From the NCBI GenBank assembly GCA_013399875.1, contig VXAZ01010505.1, positions 62,001-126,000 on the forward strand: DNA of 64,000 bases, in the 5' to 3' direction. The notes under the pieces are model-generated. The model saw nothing but the letters and a program-made list of their open reading frames with translations. It was not told where the DNA came from and did no database searches. Below are positions 49,301-61,800 of this stretch, piece after piece. Each line of letters opens with the position of its first letter. Position 1 is the stretch's first letter. The stretch is from Gymnorhina tibicen (taxonomy: Eukaryota > Chordata > Aves > Passeriformes > Artamidae). The translations under genes were made by a program, and so were the position numbers.

Positions 49301-52300
49301 AGTCCCGTGTCACTGCATGGGAGTGACCATTGTGTCGACCATTGGGTCACTGGCCAGTTTTAAAATCTTTCACAAAAGATCTGTCCCCTTGCTGCTGGCA
49401 TTCCTGCCTCCTCTGACAAGACACCTGCAACCCTCCTCCTTCTCTCCCAGCTATTAGGCTTTTTTTACCTGCTTCAGCTCAAAACGTGGTGGGGTGTGAA
49501 GCCGAAGTAGCAGGAAACACCCAGGAGTCCTGGGTGACTGCAGAGCTAAGAAGGAAAGCACAAAGCTCTCTGGCAGTGAACAATGAATATGCTAAAGTAT
49601 TTCTAGATTATAGGAAGAAAGGAACAAAGAGAGATGAGAGCTGACCTTGCTTCTTCAACTGAATCAGCAGATTGCAGCTAGAGAGGAGGGGCATGTTTGT
49701 TTTCAAAACAATAAAATTCCAACCAGCACACATCATTCTGCAACTACCATCCTTAATAGCACTCTTCACACAATGCTCTTCTGTCACACACAAAAACCAG
49801 ATCCTTTGTTTTTACTAATAAAAAACCAAAACACCAGTGTAAGAAAACAACAAACCAACACAAAAAAACAGTCCCTTCTTCCCACAACACAACAAAGATG
49901 CCCGAAGGCCATCCCAACGTTGTCAGTGCTCTAAAGACATGATACACTCACCAAAGCAAAACAGAGAGAGATGTGTTTACCAAACCCTTTCATTTGTAGC
50001 ATCCAAACCAACAGCCAAGCGGAGAACATCCTGAAATGACCCTGAGGCAGCAGAGGACTGCAGGGATAACCTGGTCTAGCTGAGATCAAGCTGCTTCCAG
50101 CACCAGGAGTGCTAAAATCTGCTCCAGACAGCACTGCTCCTCAATTAATTAACACCGCTCGTTTAACCCACGTGCCAGCTGACACTTTGGATGTCCCTTT
50201 GAAGCTCTCAGCTCCCACCGTGCCACGGCGCTGCCAGACCAAGGCACAGCACAGACGTGCCCTTATGTAACACAACCCCCTGGCCCTCTTTTTTTTAACA
50301 TCTCCATCTAACAGCAATCTCCTTGCACAAGGGAAAGGCAGCACCTCAGCCAGAGAAAGGTACAGGGTTGGAGCGAACTGATCCTGCTGCTTGCCCAAAG
50401 TCAAGCAGAGCGGTGGATCTGAATGCCAGCACAGTCATTTTGGATGTGTGTGAAGAAGAACCCCAGGTGGCAAACAAACAGATGTGATTTGAAAGAGAGA
50501 ATACAAATGTGAATATGTGCAACGTTTAGGGCTGCAAAAGACTTAAGAGCTGTGGGCAGTACCTTCCTATTTTGACCATTTTACATTCAGGGAAATGGGT
50601 CTTTGCAACAAGGGAGACAATTCCTCTTCCTCACCAGGAAAACTCCTAATTTTTATTTAGTCAAACCATATTCTGACTAGATGAAGCTGTTATAGGATGA
50701 AGGTTTCAAATCAGAATTTATGCCTCTGCCTTTTTCTGTGCCTAGCTGTTGACTGTCAGCTTGCCCTATTCACCAGCAACACCAAAGAGCAGAGTTCTGT
50801 AAGGACAGATAAAAAAACCAATTAACACACACCAAAAAACCACCCCAAAACTTGTCAGATTCTGCCAGGAACTTGCCAAGCCAGTAACGGGGGGGTGGTG
50901 GGTGCTTCCTCCTCTTTGCATTGTCAGAACAGATTTTGTCAGCAATTCAGAGAAAGTTTAAATAACAGAACTTCTTTTTGCTTTGTCACAACTTTATTTG
51001 AATCAATGTTCTGATGAGGAAGAGTGTGTGGCTACAGGAGTAAATCCTGCTTCTAGAAGTCTTTCCACATGGGTACCGTGGCAATGGGATAGCAACATAA
51101 GATTCTCCCAAGGAGAACAAACGCAGCTTGGTTAGGAGAAATTCAAGCAGGAGAAAAGATCAAATACGTAGCATTAATATTATAAGAAATTGCCAAACAA
51201 CTGAGTTTTACTCAGTGCTGGTACTTAAAGGCTTTTGGAAAACCTGTCATTTCTTTTTTAAAGTTTATGATATTTTTAGATCAATCTATTAGAATTTTGG
51301 TGATTCTCTCATAACAAAATGAAAGGCAGAAGGTTTGTTTTATTTCTGAAATATGTATTTAGGGGGAGTTTTCCCATCCTAAAGGCTGCATTCCAGTTGG
51401 CAGCAGTGTGAGCAGTGTTAGTGCGTTAAGCCTAAGATAATGTCTATTTACTGTCTTATCAAGGTGACAAGCAGTAAAGTTTGCCATTATAGGTCAGCTC
51501 TCATCCTAAGGGCTCTCCCCAACCTGATCCACCTGGAAACAGGTATCTCAGCTATTGTGTATAACCTAGATGGATACGATCTGATCTTGGCTACAGAGAT
51601 TGAAGTGCTTTGTACCCACTGCAAACTGATACTTCACCAAAACTGACCCAGGACCTTCTTCCTAGATTGGTTCCTTTAACAGGAACCAGTTCCTGACAAC
51701 AGAGCAGGAGGAATCCCAAGCTAAAGTGAAAGGGAGATGAAGTTTTGCAAGAAAAAAGGGTGTAGGAGCAGGAAGGCATCTGTGATGCACTCTGTAATGA
51801 AACATCACTGAGGTGCAGGAAGTGAGACATATGCTCCGATTCCCAGCTGGCTGACAAACGTGTTCCCAGCCCTGAGACTTAGGACTGTTTCTAAAGCAGC
51901 TGGCTGGTGGTATAGGAAGTTCTCCTAAGGTGAGAAGAGTTTTTCCAGGACTGACCAAAGAACAGAACTGCTGCTCCTTATTACCTGCTGGGATGAGTCA
52001 GGTCTACAGGCTTGATTCAGTGCAAAACCTGGGCAAACGCGTTCACTCCAGCAGCCACAGCATTGTCCTGGTGTGGAAGCAAGACAGCCCAACATGTGAT
52101 GCTCCCACAAGACTTGGTATCTGCTCCTCGAGCAGAAATTGAGAAGCAAACCAGGGAAGATCAGAGAGTCACAATCTCACTTGCAAAGCCAAGACAGACA
52201 AGCACCTAAATTGTCACTGCAATCTCTGTAAAATGAACAGATATTCTCAAAACTGTCTTAATTATACGTCATAGGTTTAGTACTCCAGGGTGATGAGGGG

Positions 52301-53488
52301 ATTTTCAAAAGGATAGAGAACAGTAACTCTTTTATTTCAAAATTTAAAAAGTGAAACAGCTTTGTTTTAAGTATTATCACTCTGGTTTATCACTTGGGGG
52401 AAGGTGGGCTGACAACCCGGACAGTTTAACCAGTACAGTTTTCCTCCTCAAATTCACAAGCCAGTGATTTTTCCTCTCTGATTTTTCAGAGATAGCACTG
52501 AATTCTATTGGCAAATAATCCTTATCCAACAACTGCACCTTCACCTGTGTAATCTGCCCAGAGATGGTTTGTTTTCTTTCATGTTTCAAAATACTGTAGA
52601 AAACCAACTAATCCTTGCTTAGGAAAGGAAAAGAGAAAGAGAACTTGTAGAAGGAGCTTCTTTTTGTTCTGCCCAGCTCCCACCTGCACACACAAGAGAA
52701 AATTCAGGAGCAGAACTGGGGAAGCTGGGCCAGAATGAGGGACAGAAACATTTCCAGCCACCCGGATCTGAGTTGCAACGTGCTCCCTTCCTCGTCTTCG
52801 CCAGATGGGTGTGAAAAATCAAAACATGGAGTAACCGCTCAGGCTCTAGCTTCTCCCTCCCAATCCACCAAGGAATGCAGCCTCTTCATTTATCTCCAGG
52901 CTCTTCTTACCTGCCAGCGCATGTGTTGTGGTGTAGCAAGGTGGAGGACACTTAATAGATGCGCTATTATCTGCAATCTTTGCAAAATGCTATCAAGAGC
53001 AGGACTCTCCCTTTCTGTATCTCCTGTGTTAATTAAACATTCCTTTAACCAATGGAAAATTTAGAAACTATACTATTGCTTCTGCTATTTTAGCTTCTTG
53101 GAATAACAAGCTTATATGACATATGTGCCTCCAACTCTCGTTTAAGACCACAGAGACTCCAAAGATGCAAATATTTTAACAATAATTTTAAAAACCCTCT
53201 TGACTCCAAGAATATTATTCTTAAATATTATTAATACAGCCTCAGTGGCATTTCCTGCTGGACACAAATAATCAGAGAAAAGAAGGACAAGACTCCCCTC
53301 CACTGGAACAAGATGAAGTGTTACAGGTACCTATCTACAGACACTCATTTTTCCTTTTACACTGCAGCCTGTGACTGCGCACGCCACAGAAGAAACTCAT
53401 TTTTCATGTATCTTTCACTGACAGGGCTGCTGAAAGACGAACTATCTGCTCCCAATTTTTATATTACTCAAATTCTCTTAGCGTCCTA
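46339..53488. other. Non-coding DNA without recognised genes
   Basis: Unassigned. A faint MIR-like stretch lies near 50.39-50.45 kb, a mild CpG cluster at 50.15-50.26 kb and a 7-base-stem hairpin at 51669-51687. ORFs up to 124 codons show no domain. Confidence 0.5.
51669..51687. repeat. Short inverted repeat
   Basis: GGTTCCT, a five-base loop, then AGGAACC. No T run follows and nothing nearby suggests a function. Confidence 0.8.
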
Positions 53489-53897
53489 TAAGGAAAGTCT
53501 GGGAGAACTGGGATTGTTCAGCCTGGAGAAGGGAAGGTTCTGGGGTGAGCTCATTGGAGCCTTCTGGTACCTGAAGGAGCCCACAGGAAAGATGGAGAGA
53601 GACTATTGACAAGGCCTGGAGTGACAGGACAAGGGGTAATGGCTTCACACTGACAGAGAGCAGGTTTAGATTGGATATTAGGAAAATATTGTTCCCTGTG
53701 AAGGCGGTGAAGCCCTTGAACAGGTTGTCAAGAGAAGCTGAGGTTGCCCTATCCCTGGAAATGTTCAAGGCCAAGTTCATGGGGCTTGGAGTACCTGGTC
53801 CAGTGGTAAGTGTCCCTGCCCACGGCAGGGGATTGGAACAAGATGATCTTTAAGGTCCCTTCCAGCTGAAACCATTCTGTGATTCTATGATTCCATA
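53489..53897 (+). repeat. CR1 LINE, 3' UTR and end, ~410 bases
   Basis: Sense CR1: GGGAGAACTGGGATTGTTCA, GCCTGGAGAAGGGAAGG, GACAAGGGGTAATGGCTTCA, GGTTTAGATTGGATATTAGG, CCTGGTCCAGTGGTAAGTGT, GGTCCCTTCCAGCTGAAACC and a tail of ATTCTGTGATTCTATGATTC. Same group as the minus-strand copies at 30.0 and 58.4 kb. Confidence 0.94.
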
Positions 53898-54979
53898 TCC
53901 AACATCTGGGAAGCATCTGCTGAGCAAAGCAGACAGCTGGCTAGAGACCCTCAGAATAATACAGTTCTCCCAACAGTGTTTTCCTCACTTGGCATACAGG
54001 ACTCCACAACCTAGATTTGGTAACAAGAGCAGCATTTCCTCAGGTGGCTGCAGGAAAAAGGGGCTGCTGGAAGCAGGTTCCCTGGTTGCATTGCTTCTCC
54101 ATGCCATCACACCTTTGGCACAAACCTGGTTGAACCCTTCACATTATATGAGCAAGGGAATGATTGTGACACTGCCCTCAAAAGTCCCAGGGAGGCACAG
54201 GGAGTACTCCAGAGCTCATCCGCAGTTCATGTGACTTGATTGGTCTGCACCTATCTTGCAGTATTTGTTACATCCTCTAGTGTTTCACAAGTGCCCCAAA
54301 TTATGTTAGGAACTTTGCCTCATCATGGGTGTGTGCTGCTGCACCCACAGAATGTGGATAGACAGAAAGGCTTTTTTTTTTTTCCAAGCAATCCCAAGGT
54401 GGACTGAATCCATGCATCAGCATCTTTGCAATGTAGTTTATAGTGCACTGCCCTGTGAAGACATCCTTGTCTGGCTGGTGTGCAAGGATGAGCAGTTTCT
54501 TTGTGACAGCTACATCTAGATCACTTTCTCTCTTCATGGAAAAACAGGATAACAAACTCCTGCATCATACAAGGATTGTGGTTCCTATTCAAGAGCTGCC
54601 TTGGGGCTCTTACCTCAAGGAACAGCTGTTACCTTCCCCTGCTCCAGCAAGCTCTATTCTAGTGCAGAATTCACTTGGAAAGGGGAAGGCACTGTGCCAT
54701 GGAAAATGTAAGCAACCAATACAACATGAAAGCTGCAGATTACCATTTCGAGGCTGATATCATGGCAGTGATGATAGCAGCTGATAAAGCGACAAGAGTG
54801 GTTAGGACCATGCGCAGCAACCAGTGATTCCTACGGAAGGGCAGAGGATGACAAGATGAAGGGTTCATTATGAAGTGTTTGTTCTTGCTGTCTCCTGACA
54901 TCAGGAGGAAGAAAGGGTGGAAGAATATATTACAGGTATCTGGTACAAGATGCACAGCCCTTCCCACTTTACAGCCCCT

Positions 54980-55033
54980 ACAAACTTAATGTTTAATTAC
55001 AGTCTTACAAACTTAATTTTTAATTACAGTCTT
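54980..55033 (+). repeat. 27-base tandem duplication
   Basis: A 27-base unit starting ACAAACTTAAT and ending TTTAATTACAGTCTT occurs twice back to back (54980-55006 and 55007-55033), with a single G/T difference at unit position 12. Confidence 0.95.
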
Positions 55034-56904
55034 ACTACTAGATTGATCAGGTTGGAAAGGAAGAAGAACAAGAGTCGGCAGGCAGAGGTTTTTATACTAA
55101 CACATATCTACCGATATTTTAAGAGAAAAAGGACAAAGACAACAACAGGAAAAATGTCAACTAAGTGCACACAATGTTCGTTAAACATAAATGGGCTTTT
55201 TCCCAGGGAGGACCTTTAACTTGTAGCTCTTTCTTGGAAGAAAGAGAAACAACTTACAGTTCCAACTTTGGTGCTACTAATTTTTTCCCTGATTTAAGAA
55301 GTTCCCCTTGGTATTCCTACAGGTTGGTATTCTGTAGGCATTTCGGCTTCAGTGCCTAACACATGGAGATAACTGTGAATCATGTAATTTCCTTTGTGTG
55401 ATTTAAGACTGCAGTTTCTTTACAGGCACATTTATAGGAGCAAAACTATCCCTTCCAGGGGTGAAAAGGTGCAATTCTCAGTCTAAGAATCCATACAAAT
55501 CTAAAAAACAAGGAGGCGACATCACGGCTGGCAGAAAACAATGTGGTTTTTATCAGAGAAACAGTGTTTTTCATTCTGTTAATCTATTTCAGAAAGTTTA
55601 CCTGCTTGGTTCAGAAAGCTACAGAAAACCCTGTTTTCCAATTCACATCGCTAAACTGCAGCCGTGGGCCCAGAACTCCTCATTTAAGTCTGCACCAACA
55701 AAATGCAACAAAACAGTTCTTCACCAAAAAAGCCCAACTGCTTAAAGCAGTACCTGGAAGGAAGGAAGTTTTGACAGTGAAAGTATGCATATCTGGAAGA
55801 AAATGTATTCCAATTAGCTCTACTCAACACAGTACGGCAGGAACAATAATTAATGTATGGCAGTTTTGTAATTAATTACATGTACCTATCTGACACACCC
55901 AGTGTGACACAGGATCACGTGAGCTTTTATAATAAGCTAAATGGGGGAAAAAAAAAAAAGAAGCATACCTCTAAATATCATGCATGTATTTGTAATCTTC
56001 TTTTGTTAGCAGGAAACACGCATAGAAATGAAAAATCTGTTTTAATATTTGCTATTCAAAAATTCAAGAAGAGGCACAAGCTAGCAATCTACAATATATC
56101 ATCTTCTGCTTATTTTAGGATCCTGGAGTGGAGGGGGAAGCAAAGGAAAAACTTTCCGTAGATCTCATTTATGGAAAATGTGGCATTACGTAAAAAGCCG
56201 ATCGCAGCAGGATTCCTGCCGTTTCTCAGATACCTTGAAATGCTTCTAGGAAGCCACATTAAGAGTTATTTTTAAGAAAGATTTATGACTTGTTAAGAAC
56301 TTCTAATTAAGCTTCCCACTCTTCCATGGTATTTCTATGAAACATCTTTAAGCAGCATTGAGCAAATGCCTCCAGCTGTCCCTGTCTGGCTGCTTTTTAG
56401 TTTTCATCTTTCCAGCTACTATGGAAAAGGAACTTGGTTTATCTCTCAAGTTTAAAAAGCCCTCACTACTTTTCCCTTCCCGCTGGTGGGCAGACAGGAC
56501 AGGTGACAGAAACAGCTAAATTCTTACCATCTCCAGCAAGTGGATTTGTTAGGTGCACATACTGCACGTGAGCAACAATAAAACTCCAGGTAGTAGCGTC
56601 TGACCTGCAAAATCAGTATCTTTGAAGGAAGGAGAGCCAGGAAATGAGCAAGTGCTCAGTCTTCTCTGCTTGAAATCACTCTCTGCATAGTTTACAATAA
56701 AGATGCTGAGAACATCACTGGCACTCTCAAATTAGCAGACAACAAACACTATTCTTTCCTGACATCTGTTTTGTGGTTTCCTGCCACTGGTCCGAGTCCC
56801 TGACTGTGGCCACAGACACAAACACTCCTATGGGGGTCTTATGAATCACTGCCAAAATCTGCAGGTAGAAGGGACAGGGAGAGATATATTGAAATATAGG
56901 TAAT

Positions 56905-56944
56905 ACATTGTAATTTCCACAAATATACTGTAATTTCCACAAAT
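56905..56944 (+). repeat. 20-base tandem duplication
   Basis: ACATTGTAATTTCCACAAAT is followed by ATACTGTAATTTCCACAAAT, with 16 identical bases in a block. Confidence 0.92.
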
Positions 56945-57685
56945 CAGAAAAGGTTCAGAAACACTGCTTATGCCAATTCCATAATTTACTGCTTGGGAAA
57001 GGAAGGTGTTCACACTATGCACCACACCAGGTGCTCAGACTGGAAGGCAGGGAGAGTAACATCAGGTCCCAAGCTGAAGATTTTACAGATGCTGGTACCT
57101 TCTGCTGTTTTTCATGTTATCCTAGCTTGGGGCAATATGAAACACAAAACAGTCAGTAAATTGAGTAGATGACAAGTCTTGGTACTTATTTCAATTTTCC
57201 ATGTCTTTGCCCTTAGGTTTGATGCTGCAATTCAAGATTGCTGTCATGTTACCACTCCTACATGCTCTTATCTAAACCTAGCCTCACCCCTTGAAGCTTT
57301 CACACCAGCATTTATTAATAAATAAAAATGAAAATACTCTCGTTTTTCTATATTGGTAGATACACAGCTTAAAGAAAAACAGAAAAACAGAGTTCAAGAT
57401 GAAAGAAAAACCCCGAGAAAGCCAAACAAACAGCTACCATTAAATAAAAACACAGTTATCTTTTTAGGCTCTCTGAGACAGAGGTCACAACAACCTTGAT
57501 GAATTAGCACCACTGAGACACAAGATGAAGTTCCTGTGGTGTTCCTGTTGTCACATGGGGTCTGCTTCTCTTTGAGCCTGTCATGCTGGGATGCTGCATA
57601 CACATTAAGAACTATTGCTTTTCACCAGAAAGGTAAAAATACCATGTCTGCTAGAAGCCAAGGCAGTTCTTACTGCATAATGCTT

Positions 57686-57787
57686 GGGAAAGAAGGAAAG
57701 AAAAAGGGAGAAAAAGGGAGAGAAAGGGAGAGAAAGGGAGAGAAAGGGAGAGAAAGGGAGANCTTCTCTTCTTTCCTTCTCCTTTCT
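57686..57787. repeat. Purine tract with 10-base repeat, one N, then pyrimidine tract
   Basis: 57686-57761 is purine only and includes six 10-base units (AAAAAGGGAG twice, AGAAAGGGAG four times). Base 57762 is N. 57763-57787 is pyrimidine only. Reverse-complemented, the right arm resembles the left end of the purine tract (GGAAAGAAG wording). The unresolved base suggests that the assembly or consensus failed here. Confidence 0.95.
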
Positions 57788-58362
57788 GTGGTGAAAATTC
57801 TTCAAAAGATGGCAAAAGAATGCATTCTTCTTCATCTTTTCTTATGCTTACCAGTACAAACAAGATAACCCCCTAATATATACATAAAATGTTTCAGGAA
57901 ACACATGACATATAAAAAATATGGAACAAACCCAAATGAAAAAATGTGTATACACCTTTCCTAGTTGATTCACCTTTGACTTTGCAGCAAGTATATTTCC
58001 ATCCCTGAGACCTGCTAGAGGGCAAAACATGTGGGAGGATAATGGGACAATTAAAGTTTTATCAGGATTTTTAAAAGAGAGACAAAGCAGTATGCGTGAA
58101 AGAAGACAAAAGTAGCAAGTCAGCCTGAACACAGAGTCACGACTGCACTGTGTTTAAGCAGTACATTTATCCCTAATTCCAAAGATCATTAATTTGAACA
58201 ACTGTTCAACTGAGCCAAAAACATTCAGAGTTATAAAAAAAAAAGGTTAGTTCCCTGGCAGGGATGTAAAAAAACCCCACCTTCCATCCTCTTACAGATG
58301 TTAGACAAATCAGGAAAGAGGTGTTTATCTTATATACAGGACACATACACTTTGTATGGTCA
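57788..58362. other. Non-coding spacer
   Basis: Unassigned AT-rich sequence between the purine tract and a CR1. Nothing was recognised in it. Confidence 0.55.
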
Positions 58363-58858
58363 TAAACTCACAGAATGGTTTGGATTGGAAGGGACCTTAA
58401 AGCTCATCTCATTCCAACCCCCTGCCACAGGCAGGGACACCTTCCACCAGAACAGCTTGCTCAGAGCCCCATCCAACCTGCCCTGGAACATTTCCAGGGA
58501 TGGAGCAGCCACAGCTTCTCTGGGCAACCTGTGCCAGGGCCTCACCACCCTCACAGGGAACAATTTCTTCCCAATATCCCACATAAACCTGCTCTCTGTC
58601 AGTGTGAAGCCATTGCCCCTTGTCCTGTCACTCCAGGCCCTTGTCAAGAGTCTCTCTCCATCTTTCCTGTGGGCTCCCTTCAGGCACTGCAAGGCCACAA
58701 TGAGGTCACCCCAAAGCCTTCCCTTCTCCAGGAGGAACAATCCCAATTCCCTCAGCCTTTCCTCACAGCAGAGCTGCTCCATCCCTCTGGTCACCTTTGT
58801 CCCTCCTCTGGATTCACATCAACAGGTCCATGTCCTTCCTGTGTTGGGGACCCCAGAT
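58363..58858 (-). repeat. CR1 LINE, 3' end, ~500 bases, minus strand
   Basis: Reverse-complement CR1: CACAGAATGGTTTGGATTGG, CCAACCCCCTGCCACAGGCA, CCTGGAACATTTCCAGGGAT, TTCTCTGGGCAACCTGTGCC, GAAGCCATTGCCCCTTGTCC, CTCTCTCCATCTTTCCTGTG, CTCACAGCAGAGCTGCTCCA and CTTCCTGTGTTGGGGACCCC. It is one of the least decayed copies here. The 144-206 codon ORFs on both strands are its shadows, not genes. Confidence 0.95.
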
Positions 58859-61800
58859 TCTCTATTCAAGTTTGCAGCACTACAGTGCTCCTGTAGGTGG
58901 GTAGTCAGTAATGCCTAGGAACTTTCTTAATTACTATTTTTATCAGTTTTGGTATTCAAAGATGCTGCTGTATATTCACAGCAAGATGTAGAAACACCCA
59001 GCAGCTCTTGGCTGCAATGCTGCTCCAGGAAGACTAACACACTGTACCAGGAGTAAAACAACCCCCAGAACCCTTTGAAATAATTTTTAAAAGGACAACA
59101 GTAACCAAAAAAACCTTCTTAAATTACGCCAAAACCTGTAATTTCAGCTTTTGACACTATGCCCTTCCCACAAAAAAACCACAAATATCTTAATATGCAG
59201 GTCAAGGATCCTCAGGAATGACCCTCACAGCTCCCCGCTCCAGAGAACCTTGAGGGCTGAGGTCACAGCCTCCCACGAGCTGTGGCTCCCAGGGTTTTAT
59301 CCCTTTCCCTCTCCATGACAAACAGCCCATTGTCCTGGGCCAGGCGCTGCCCACAGAGCAGCAGTGTTTGGGCGCTGCGGATCCTTCGCAGGCAGGCAGA
59401 AATGTGCCAGAGCACGACATTTGCGAAAGTTGTTTTGTTGGAATCTTTCCAACCAGATCTGATTATCAGATCTCCTTTTGCCATATATGTAAATGGATTG
59501 GCTGAGGCTGTAAAACACAGTGCCTGGGTGCCTGGCCAAGTGTCAAAACAGTTTCAAAGGCATAATTTTGAATAACAGTGACAAGGTGGTTGTTTTGATT
59601 CTCCCTGGCACTTACGGGGAGCAGGTCTTGGTCAGATGAAATGCATGACAAAAAAATTATCCAATGTTCATAAATTCAGGAACAGTTCAGAGTTAAAAAT
59701 CAGAAAGACAGCATGACAAACCAAGTTAATATATTCTCAAGCCAGCCTGAAAATTGACTTTCCCAAGGAATTTTTCCTTCTGCACAGTTCCACTCAGAAT
59801 TAGCAAAAGACAAATTCCTAACTTTTCCATCTCTATTCAGAGCCTGACTTGCGAAATGAATTTTTAACAGTAGCTTTAAAAAACTTCTGAGTTGTCTGAA
59901 AGGAAGCCTGTTAGAGAGATGACTATGTTCCATAATGTTATTAGGTTTAGCTGCTCTCATGAATCAAAGAAATGTTACAGGAGTGCTCAGCTCCAAAGCC
60001 AGTTAGGAATCACGGAGAGGGTACTGCCCTTTCCAGTTTTCAAATGCACATTTATCAGGTCTTGTGGGCCTATTACAGTCTAGTGAAGCTTTAATTCTAA
60101 AAGATACAGACATACAGCTTAGTGGAAGTGGCATCTTCAGTCTCTGTTTTCTTATCTTCTTAAAAACAGCTTTCAGAGTTAGGCACATGGATTTTGCAGA
60201 GCGCTGCACTCTCATCCCCCGTTTTTATCAGCTGTTCGGCTTTGAATAGCAGTTCGGTATTCACCGTGTCAGCAGTACTGCCCTCCAGGAGCTGCATCCC
60301 CAGCCAAACCTCAAAAGAAAGAATCACTTCTTGGCACAGAAGTGCCTCACAAGCTGCTCTGCTTCCTGCCAACCACTTCGGGTCGGGGCTCAGCTTCCAG
60401 CACCCAGCCACAGAAGATGCTGCCGACAGGAGCACAACTGATGCTCTCGACCCGCCCAGTTCCTCTCATCTCACAGCAGTATCCAGAAATAGCTACAAAG
60501 ATCTGCAGTGGCTTCGGAGAAGAGCCACTCGTGCTCTGGTAGGATTTTTAGGGCACAACTGGAAGGCATCGTCTCACAGTGAGAACTTTTGCCTCAGAGG
60601 GAAATGCTCAGTGGTTTCTTTTAACACCATTCCACAATGTGGTGGTCTGTGGCACACGAAGTTTAGCAGTCCACAAGCATGGAGCAGAAATTCCTCTTGG
60701 TTGTCAAGTATTTGTTTGACTCAGATCACACTGAAGCATGTTTATCATGACCGGGATAAAAAGAGGTTTTTCTTTAATGTACTGCTTAGCAAGGGTAAAA
60801 AATATAAATAACCAAAAAGCCAACCACATCCAAAACTAGATTTAATTGCAAATTAGCAAGGATAATTGAGTAGCACTTAGTGCAGCCACAACTCAAGAGA
60901 GGAGATTCAGTGGTTCACCAGAGACTCCCCAAGATACATAATTTTGTAATTAATGACAGAGTTTTCTGTACTTTAGGGCACAATGCGTATTACCCCTCCT
61001 GGACTGAAACACAGGTTTGGTTTTGTGGTTTTATTTAAGCACACTGTTGACCACAATTACAGGAAAAGAAATTATGCATTTATATGTCGTCTAAATAAAT
61101 GGTTTTTTGAGAAGTCTTCCAAATCTCCCAACTACCAAATCAAGTCCTGTAAGTAATTAAAGCATGCTATAGGCCATACCCCACATAACAACATGCCACT
61201 TCTTAAGAGTAAAACCAAACCAAAACCGGAAGAACCTCATCCTCAGGTTAATAACTCTGTTTCCACTGGAAGATCCCCGCAGAAGCAAAGGGGTGAGCAG
61301 CAGTAAGCTTCTCTCAGGAAGGCTGGTGAAGGCCTTGGGGCATGAAGTGCAAGGATTTTTCCAAGTGCATCATGAAGTTGTAAGCTCAGCACTAATAAAA
61401 GCTCACACAAGTAGAAGATGAGGAAATAAGGCAATTTATATGGGAATAAAACCCTTGGTGGTCTATGTTTTGAGCAGTACTGAATTCCCATAGATGGTGC
61501 ACCAAAATCGTAGCATCCCTAAGCCAGCTTGGCCATACCTTCTTTCTCCTAGGAGTGCATGTCCTTTAATTATTTCTGGGCAGACTGCAATAATCTGTAA
61601 GCCGGGTGATGTTATACACAGCTGCTGTACATGCTTCTTAACTGTCAGGATGGCTTTTCACTTCAAGTACAATTTTCTGAACTCATTTCTTTTAAAAGAA
61701 GCGATGAATCTGAATTTCTGACATCTAGAATTCATGCTAGAGCATAATTTTTTTAAGCTTTCCATGAGCATAAAGAGTTTAAAAAAACATTGCATAAATG

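Larger units (their letters stand above)
53898..57685. other. Non-coding DNA with two short tandem duplications
   Basis: Unassigned. A 12-base T run lies at 54372-54383. Tandem duplications are listed separately. ORFs up to 115 codons show no domain. Confidence 0.5.

Noticed and set aside
58298..58918. 206-codon plus-strand ORF and overlapping 173- and 144-codon ORFs
   Set aside because: The DNA is a CR1 3' end, which is non-coding and has low stop density.
60194..60811. 205-codon plus-strand ORF
   Set aside because: The longest non-repeat ORF, but with no domain, no flanking splice pattern I can support, and a composition like its surroundings. One such ORF is plausible by chance in 64 kb over six frames. 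A protein search would settle it.
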